Shown here piece by piece: positions 58,604 to 64,000 of a stretch of DNA of 64,000 bases; the first letter of the stretch is position 1; every line of letters starts with the position of its first letter. This stretch comes from G963555815 sp965249615 [NCBI: bacterium] (GTDB lineage Bacteria > UBA8248 > JACPRG01). A program made the translations under genes and the position numbers. Location: the NCBI GenBank assembly GCA_965249615.1, contig CBDFMI010000006.1, positions 248,001 through 312,000 on the forward strand, read 5' to 3'. The notes under the pieces were generated by a model. The model did not search any database. It saw nothing but the letters and a program-made list of their open reading frames with translations, and was not told the origin of the DNA.

Positions 58604-60433
58604 ATGCCAAGGGTTTTGACCCCCGGCGTTCTAGCGCTGGTCTCAGGGGCGGCCCTCGCGACCAATCTCGTCCTGGTGTGGGCGATGGAGACCCGGATTT
58701 TTCTCGACGGCTACCTGGCGCGAGGCGCAGCGGTGGTCGCCATCGCCATTCTTCTGTTTCGTTCAAACTGCGCCCAAGGGAGCAGCCCGGAGATCACAGA
58801 AAACCAAGAGACCTCGTCCGCCCGAAATCCGCTCACCCCTAAGATGCTTTTGGTGTCAGTGGTCGGGGTCGGCATCGGGTTTCTCACCTGGGCGGCCCCT
58901 GGGCTCTCGGTCCTCCTGGCGGGTGCGGCGTTCCTTCTGTGGGCCTTTGTCCGCACCCAACCCGCGGAGGAAAGGCGGTTCCTTTATGGCCTTGCCGCCT
59001 TTGGACTGGGCGGTCGTTTGCTGCTGGTCGCCGTCATCTTCCTGGTCCTCAATCAAATGGGCCGTGTCTATGGTTACCTTGACCCGGAGCTTCCATCGCA
59101 GGTGCCGATGCTTTTTGGGGACGGGGCGGATAGGACCCTCCTCAGCCAGGGGATTGCCCGAGCCTGGCGTGGGCTCTGGGTCCCTCCCGCCACCCTGGTC
59201 GAGATGGGGCGGGCGGAAAGCAGCCTCCTTTTTGTCCACAGCGACGCCCGGCACCTCTTGCCGCAGGTCCTCTTTTTCTATTTTTTTGGCGATGAAGTCA
59301 TCGCTTCGAGGATGGTCACCGCCGTCGTGGGCTTCGCCGTCGGCCTTTTTGGTTTTGCCCTCACGCGTCGGGCGTTCGGTTCCACCACCGCGAGGACCTG
59401 CGCTATTCTTCTCGCGTTCTTTCCGACCTCCTTTGTCTGGTCTCTCGACATGCTTAAGGAGCCCCACTATGCCCTGATGCTGATGGGGGCCGCCTGGTCT
59501 CTCTTCGTCGCCCTGGGCGAACGCAGGCCCGCGGCCTATGTCCTGGCCGCCGCCTTTGTCTTTGGCGCCTTCCTGGTGAGGGGCAGGTGGGGGGCGACGT
59601 TGCTTGTGGCTGTGGGCCTTGGCACGTTCCTTGTGGCGGTCATCTGGGCCTTCAGGCGGCTTCGCCCCAGCGCCCGGGCTCTCCTTGCCGTCGGGCTGGT
59701 TGCGGGCTCCATCGTCTTGGTCCGCTCCCCCCCCGCCCATCGGACCCTTCTGGGCCTTGGGGTGTTGTACTACGATTATCACCGCTCCCAGGAAAATGCC
59801 GGTGGGACGACCTACCGAATCTGGCCGGACCGCTACTATGAAAATGAGGCGCTAGATTTTCGCGCTGAGTGGAACCTGGGGGAACTTTCCCGTGCCTATG
59901 GGCGCGGGCTCTACCACTTTTGGCTCGAGCCCTTGCCCGGAAAGCTCGGCGGCTTGAAGGGTGTTGCGGCGAACGGCCTCTTTGTCATCTGGATTGCCTG
60001 CCTAGCGGCGGCGGTATTCGGGCTGCGACAGGCCTGGCGCCGTCAGCGCACCTTCGCTGTTTTCCTCCTGGCCTACCTGGCGGTAGACATGCAGTTTCTT
60101 GTCCTTTACGAGGCGAACGTCTTCACGCTGGTTCGACATCGGGAGACCCTGATGCCCCTGGTCTTGTTCCTGTCAGGGGCTGGGGCCGCGAGCTGGTTTG
60201 GACACTTTCGGGCTAAGAGAGTGAGACTGCAGTCTTTGTCCCCTCATCAACAAATTGGGCTATACGTTTGTCTTTATAAATCCAGGGACAGAACGCCGCA
60301 CAACCAGGACCTTCCACGTCGAACGCTCCTGGTCCGGCCGTCGTCTTTAGGGGATTCGTCCATTGACAATGGCAATTCTCGCCGTCGTGGTCTTTTGGCT
60401 CGCCTACTCCAACGGGGCCAACGACAATTTTAA
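58604..60433 (+). CDS. polytopic membrane protein, possibly glycosyltransferase-39-like
   Basis: A protein of up to 609 residues with about a dozen membrane segments from residue 5 to 530, and a periplasmic stretch at about 155-205 with DPELPSQVPMLFGDGADR. The alternation of short loops resembles dolichyl-phosphate-mannose-type glycosyltransferases, but no DxD or family motif is conclusive. The last 70 residues (from about VRLQSLSPHQQ) read like noncoding DNA and overlap the next gene by 71 nt; a single indel near 60210 would end the protein at about 60222. Confidence 0.68.
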   Translation: MPRVLTPGVLALVSGAALATNLVLVWAMETRIFLDGYLARGAAVVAIAILLFRSNCAQGSSPEITENQETSSARNPLTPKMLLVSVVGVGIGFLTWAAPGLSVLLAGAAFLLWAFVRTQPAEERRFLYGLAAFGLGGRLLLVAVIFLVLNQMGRVYGYLDPELPSQVPMLFGDGADRTLLSQGIARAWRGLWVPPATLVEMGRAESSLLFVHSDARHLLPQVLFFYFFGDEVIASRMVTAVVGFAVGLFGFALTRRAFGSTTARTCAILLAFFPTSFVWSLDMLKEPHYALMLMGAAWSLFVALGERRPAAYVLAAAFVFGAFLVRGRWGATLLVAVGLGTFLVAVIWAFRRLRPSARALLAVGLVAGSIVLVRSPPAHRTLLGLGVLYYDYHRSQENAGGTTYRIWPDRYYENEALDFRAEWNLGELSRAYGRGLYHFWLEPLPGKLGGLKGVAANGLFVIWIACLAAAVFGLRQAWRRQRTFAVFLLAYLAVDMQFLVLYEANVFTLVRHRETLMPLVLFLSGAGAASWFGHFRAKRVRLQSLSPHQQIGLYVCLYKSRDRTPHNQDLPRRTLLVRPSSLGDSSIDNGNSRRRGLLARLLQRGQRQF

Positions 60434-61481
60434 GGGCGTCGCCACGGTTTACGGAAGCTCCGCCGCGAGCTTCAAACAGGCCCTTGTGTGGGCGACCGTC
60501 GCCACGGCTGCAGGAAGTTTCGTCTCCGTGTTCGCGGCGGGGAAGCTCGTCGCCGCCTTCAGCGGAAAGGGTTTGATCCCGGACGATCTGGCTGGGACCG
60601 CCCCGGTTTTGCTCGCTGTCGGAGTCGGGAGCGCCCTGACAATTTCGCTGGCGACGTGGTGGGGGCTTCCCACTTCGACCACCCACGCGTTGACGGGAGC
60701 CCTCGCCGGAATCGCGGTCGCGGGCTCGGCAAGCGAAGCGAACTGGGGGGTGCTCCTCAACGGTTTTGCGATACCGATGCTTCTAAGCCCGGTGCTCGCC
60801 GTTGCCATAGCGGCGGGCGGCTACCCAGCCCTGCGCCGTCTTCGGACGGTCTACGGCATCACACGGCAGACCTGTCTCTGCATCGGGAAAGAACCGCCGG
60901 TCCCCGTCTCCGTGCGGGCGGACGGCTCCGTTGTCCTGGCCGCTTCAGGGATGCGCGTCAGTGTCGATCAGTTGGAAAACTGCAAGGAACGATATGAGGG
61001 GAAATTCGTCGGCCTGGAAGCCGAGGACGTTGTGACCCGCACCCATTACCTCAGCGCCGGGGCGGTGTGCTTCAGTCGCGCCGTGAATGACACGCCGAAG
61101 ATCGCCGCCTTGCTGCTGATCGCCCCAGAGGGGTTGCCTTATTGGGCGCTCGGATGTGTCACGGCGGCGATGGTCCTGGGAGGGTGGCTGAGCTCCCAGG
61201 GTGTGGCTGAGACCATGAGCCACCGCATTACCGATCTCAGTCCGGGCCAGGGGCTCTCCGCCAATTTGGTCACTTCTGCGTTGGTGCTTTCCGCGTCGTT
61301 CTTCGGGATGCCCGTCTCAACGACACACGTCTCCTGCAGTGCCATCTTCGGCCTTGGCGTTGCGAATCGAAGCTGCAGATGGAAGACCGTGACGGAAATT
61401 TCGGCGGCGTGGGTCACCACCCTTCCGTTGGCGGCGCTACTGAGCGGGCTTCTCTTTTTCCTGATAGTGAATTTTTTCTGA
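60363..61481 (+). CDS. inorganic phosphate transporter, PiT family
   Basis: Moves phosphate with a cation across the inner membrane. The 372-residue protein has the two inverted PHO4 signatures: LAYSNGANDNFKGVATVYG near the start and CFSRAVNDTPKIAALLLIA at about residue 240. A third conserved pair, GLPTSTTHALTGALAG and GMPVSTTHVSCSAIFG, is also seen. A soluble insert with several Cys sits at about 165-215. Start TTG 60363 or ATG 60369. Confidence 0.94.
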   Translation: MTMAILAVVVFWLAYSNGANDNFKGVATVYGSSAASFKQALVWATVATAAGSFVSVFAAGKLVAAFSGKGLIPDDLAGTAPVLLAVGVGSALTISLATWWGLPTSTTHALTGALAGIAVAGSASEANWGVLLNGFAIPMLLSPVLAVAIAAGGYPALRRLRTVYGITRQTCLCIGKEPPVPVSVRADGSVVLAASGMRVSVDQLENCKERYEGKFVGLEAEDVVTRTHYLSAGAVCFSRAVNDTPKIAALLLIAPEGLPYWALGCVTAAMVLGGWLSSQGVAETMSHRITDLSPGQGLSANLVTSALVLSASFFGMPVSTTHVSCSAIFGLGVANRSCRWKTVTEISAAWVTTLPLAALLSGLLFFLIVNFF

Positions 61482-61507
61482 CGAATTCGTGAACTCCAGA
61501 TAACAGT

Positions 61508-61927
61508 CTAAAGGGCGCTGAGATCTATCAAGATCGTTTGAAGCTCGTTTAGAAGAAGGCGGGTCCCTTCAGCATCCTCCTCGGACATGGTGACCTCCAG
61601 TTCTCGCGCCTTTTCCCGAAGTCTTTCGGCTAGAACCTGTTGAGCTTGCTCCGCGTATGTCCCCTCGAGGGCCTTTGCGCTCGCCTCGATGTGGTTCGCG
61701 TCCACAAGGGCAGAAGACAACCCCAGGAATCCCCTGTTCAGGGTGGTCCTGATGGCATAGAAGTGAACCAGAATGTCATCCATTGGGCCCTGAGTGTGCG
61801 GCTCAGAGTTGCGCGAGCTGATGAAAAGGCAGGCCCCCAACAGGGCGGAGATAACCCCGTGACGGAAGCGCCGCGCGTTCCGCGGGTTTTTAGCCTGCCG
61901 TTGCGGTTTCAACGATGGGCTGAGCAA
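61508..61927 (-). CDS. hypothetical, probably exported helical protein
   Basis: Up to 139 residues from a TTG at 61927; the true start is probably nearer 61850. A hydrophobic segment with a lipobox-like end (ISALLGACLFISS, about 26-38) is followed by a helical, acidic domain (ILVHFYAIRTTLNRGFLGLS; AEQAQQVLAERLREKARELE). It resembles small periplasmic helix bundles, but I do not recognise it. The frame overlaps the end of the membrane protein upstream by 38 nt. Confidence 0.55.
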   Translation of the reverse strand: MLSPSLKPQRQAKNPRNARRFRHGVISALLGACLFISSRNSEPHTQGPMDDILVHFYAIRTTLNRGFLGLSSALVDANHIEASAKALEGTYAEQAQQVLAERLREKARELEVTMSEEDAEGTRLLLNELQTILIDLSAL

Positions 61928-63470
61928 GAATCCAGAGGCTGACCACCGTGTAGCCCACCATCAGGGCCAACATCGGATATTGGCTGCGAAGGGCGGGCTT
62001 CCTTTCTTGCATGGCCCGCATGGCCACCACATGCGCCAGGTAGACGGAGATGATGTGGCCTGACACGATCGCGATCACCGAAGTGAACCAGACGAACCGG
62101 GCGCCAATGAGCCCGATGTTGATTCGGTACTGTGCTGTTCCCAGAAGGTCCCAGCCGAATCCGAAGGGGTCGGATGCTGTGCGGATGATGCCCTGGCCCT
62201 GGACCAGGAGGAAGGAGAGGTTGTGGGACAGGTGGTAGGCGATGGCGATAGGGACGAGAGAAAAGACAAAGAGGCTGGCCATCTTCCCCGTGGAAAGCCG
62301 GTGGTCGCTCACGGCAGCCATCAGGGCACAGAAGATGAAATAGACACCCAGGAACAGAACCGGGAAGCCGACGAGCCCCAGAGTGGAGATAAGGGGACCT
62401 TCAAACCCGCCCATCCATTGAAAGGAGTTGTAGAAGGAGAACACAATTTTTACCCATGGAGGAGTCTCGGTGAAGCCGTCAAAGGTGACCGTCGAGAGGA
62501 CCAGCAGGACAAATACGACCATGGAAAGAGGGACCCCCCCGTCCCTGATGAGACCCACGGCGGGGGGCCGCAAGTTCCACTCGCGGTCTGATTCGTCTGC
62601 CCGGTTGAAGCACTCGTAACAATTAACGCAACCCTTGTCCTCGTGCCCGCATTCGGCGGACCCGTATTCGACTGAGGAACAGGTCTGACAGACGGCCGGG
62701 TTTCGCACCCGGACCTCAGTGGGGGCAAACCGCGCCAGGATGCCGAAGGCCACGGAGAAGGCTTCCCCGTGCCGAAGCCATTGTTCTCTTCCAAAGAGGA
62801 ACATTCCGAACCAGGTGATGAAGGAGTAAACAGTCACCGCGAAGGAGAGTTTGAGAGGCACCACGCTGCCGTCCCATACCAGCTCCGCCCAAGCAAATGC
62901 GAGGAACAGGATGACCCCAGGCCAGACCCCAAGCCATTTTGGATAGGAGTGGTGGGCCGAGAGTTCTTCGCCGGGTCTGAAGCGGCGGTAGAGGGCTTCT
63001 GCCCAGGCGAAGGAGATCTTCCAGGGGTTAATCAACGCCCACAGGTTTCCCAACAGGGGGGAGACAAAGGCCAGACCGACCCACCAGATGATCCACACCA
63101 TGGTTGGGAGCACATTCCTGATCGGGTTTTGGTTTCCCAGGTAGCCCGCGAGGATGACCAGGACGAACACGCCCAGGGCGAACAGCTTCACCACGAAGAG
63201 GGTGAAAGGATGAGCGAGAAAACGGCCCCCGCGCCAGCGAAGCAGGTTGAGGCGGGGGTAGGCATGGAGTCCTCGGTTGCCTCGGACAAAGAGACCCACG
63301 GCGGCGAAGGAGAGGACGACCGCCGCGCCCGCACCGGCCATATAAAGCCAAAGGGGGACGGGCAGGTCATAACGCTGGCCGAAAGCGTGGGCGTGCGCGA
63401 GCACAGTCCAGCCGAGGGTGGCGACGATCCCCCCCAGGCCGACCAGCCACTTTCTCCAGTGTCCACTCAC
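61890..63470 (-). CDS. polytopic membrane protein with a six-cysteine loop
   Basis: A 526-residue inner-membrane protein with about 12 membrane segments and a conserved opening HAFGQRYDLPVPLWLYMAG. Homologues in databases often carry the label fenitrothion hydrolase, a name from one esterase study that may not reflect their role. A soluble loop at about residues 270-297 has cysteines spaced C-x2-C-x9-C-x6-C-x2-C-x2-C, likely binding zinc or an iron-sulfur cluster. The start overlaps the stop of the cupredoxin-like gene, so the two are coupled. Confidence 0.8.
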   Translation of the reverse strand: MSGHWRKWLVGLGGIVATLGWTVLAHAHAFGQRYDLPVPLWLYMAGAGAAVVLSFAAVGLFVRGNRGLHAYPRLNLLRWRGGRFLAHPFTLFVVKLFALGVFVLVILAGYLGNQNPIRNVLPTMVWIIWWVGLAFVSPLLGNLWALINPWKISFAWAEALYRRFRPGEELSAHHSYPKWLGVWPGVILFLAFAWAELVWDGSVVPLKLSFAVTVYSFITWFGMFLFGREQWLRHGEAFSVAFGILARFAPTEVRVRNPAVCQTCSSVEYGSAECGHEDKGCVNCYECFNRADESDREWNLRPPAVGLIRDGGVPLSMVVFVLLVLSTVTFDGFTETPPWVKIVFSFYNSFQWMGGFEGPLISTLGLVGFPVLFLGVYFIFCALMAAVSDHRLSTGKMASLFVFSLVPIAIAYHLSHNLSFLLVQGQGIIRTASDPFGFGWDLLGTAQYRINIGLIGARFVWFTSVIAIVSGHIISVYLAHVVAMRAMQERKPALRSQYPMLALMVGYTVVSLWILAQPIVETATAG

Positions 63471-63863
63471 TGGGGGTGGACCTCTAGATAGAGGAGGATG
63501 GTTTCTTCTCCGTGCGCAGGCCCGCCGAGCCCGTGGGCGGCGATGGGAAACCGGCCGGTGGCGTGGGCCTTGAAAGTGAACACGACGGAGGCGTCCGGGT
63601 TCACCTGTTTTTCGATGTCGTAGCCGTGGAGATGAACGGATGTTGCTTCATCGCTCGTCCAACGGAGGGTCACCGTCTCCCCCTGCGTGACGCGCAGCAC
63701 ACTATCGTCCCTCGTTAGTTTTTGGTCCTGGATGCTCAATTCAAAAACCCGCCCCTCCTCTTCGGCCTCTGGGTCCGGGGGCGAGTCAGGGTGCTGGGCG
63801 GCAACCGGGGTCACAAAAAGCGCCGCAGATAGCAGTCCTACCTAGGACCAGAACCACTCGCAC
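63467..63863 (-). CDS. cupredoxin-like secreted protein, signal peptide disrupted by a TAGG duplication
   Basis: About 130 residues. The mature part (FELSIQDQKLTRDDSVLRVT, TVTLRWTSDEATSVHLHGYD, FTFKAHATGRFPIAAHG, ILLYLEVHPQ) is an EfeO/cupredoxin-like beta sandwich; no Cys or Met is seen to complete a type 1 copper site, though several His are. GTG 63863 follows AGAGGAG and starts a signal peptide (VRVVLVLG ... LLSAALFVTPVAAQ) that is interrupted by a tandem TAGGTAGG; one TAGG would restore the frame. Without the upstream part, an internal GTG at 63814 is the start. It is coupled to the membrane protein gene. Confidence 0.72.
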
Positions 63864-63919
63864 TTATTTTCTCCTCTCTCTCTTGTGTTGCGAACGGGGT
63901 GGAGATCCAGGGGCTTTTA

Positions 63920-64000
63920 TCATGATTTAGGGTTCTTTTTTTTGTTTTTTGCCTTTCTCACGAGCTCCCGCCAGTGATTCAATTGCTCGGCGACGGATTT
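63920..64000 (-). CDS. C-terminal end of a gene running off the window
   Basis: The last 26 codons of an open frame enter at the right edge: KSVAEQLNHWRELVRKAKNK then a lysine-rich end and TGA. The basic helical tail looks like a real protein end, but nothing identifies the family. Confidence 0.35.
   Translation of the reverse strand, partial: KSVAEQLNHWRELVRKAKNKKKNPKS

Overview
The window reads as chromosomal DNA of a diderm bacterium. It is G+C-rich (about 60% by eye) and almost entirely coding, with short gaps and many 1-10 nt operon junctions. Signs of an outer membrane are TonB, several lipoproteins with lipoboxes, a long GyrB (about 809 aa, with the Gram-negative-type C-terminal insertion) and secreted proteases. 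HrcA with a CIRCE-like operator, DivIVA and a K+-independent membrane pyrophosphatase argue against an enteric-type organism. I cannot fix the phylum; an uncultivated lineage assembled from a metagenome would fit.

Layout. 1-7 kb: galU (cut by the window edge), a PAP2 phosphatase, an ECF sigma factor with two zinc-finger anti-sigma-like proteins, a secreted trypsin-like protease, rfbD and a galE-like epimerase. 7-19 kb: rtcB-archease-tonB, groES-groEL, a metallo-beta-lactamase protein, purD, grpE, hrcA and a large lipoprotein with TPR and TlpA thioredoxin domains. 19-24 kb (+): yggS, proC, yggT, divIVA, mtnA, mce and an HD/OB nuclease. 24-32 kb (-): zinc ribbon, Rrf2 regulator, MidA-type methyltransferase, a DacA-type carboxypeptidase, cupin, an unrecognised protein and hppA. 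32-39 kb: four tRNA loci (Leu, Ser, a Ser 3' fragment, Ser), two small gene islands lying against tRNA 3' ends, a lipoprotein with three CycH-type Ig repeats, a cNMP/patatin fusion and plsC. 39-48 kb (-): serS, gyrA, gyrB and dnaA, with DnaA-box-like sites on both sides of dnaA (candidate oriC). 48-56 kb: a DUF4384-like protein, a WD40-trypsin fusion, an RqcH/NFACT protein, yicC, gmk, coaBC and a family 4 uracil-DNA glycosylase. 56-64 kb: an FGE-like protein, a methyltransferase, membrane proteins, a PiT phosphate transporter, and a Cys-rich membrane protein paired with a cupredoxin-like protein.

Two points matter most to a reader. First, at least a dozen genes are broken by small indels, usually in short homopolymers, including conserved genes such as rtcB, plsC and the NFACT gene. 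I have annotated these as single genes with a frameshift; sequencing or consensus error is the likeliest cause. Second, the most unusual structure is the tRNA-Ser region. A 64-nt copy of the 3' half of tRNA-Ser(TGA), 61/64 identical, lies 1.5 kb from the intact gene in the same orientation, and the space between holds one lower-G+C DUF2235 hydrolase gene. The intact tRNA gene overlaps the end of serS, the gene for its own charging enzyme. A similar but weaker arrangement, with an 11-bp direct repeat, occurs at tRNA-Leu.
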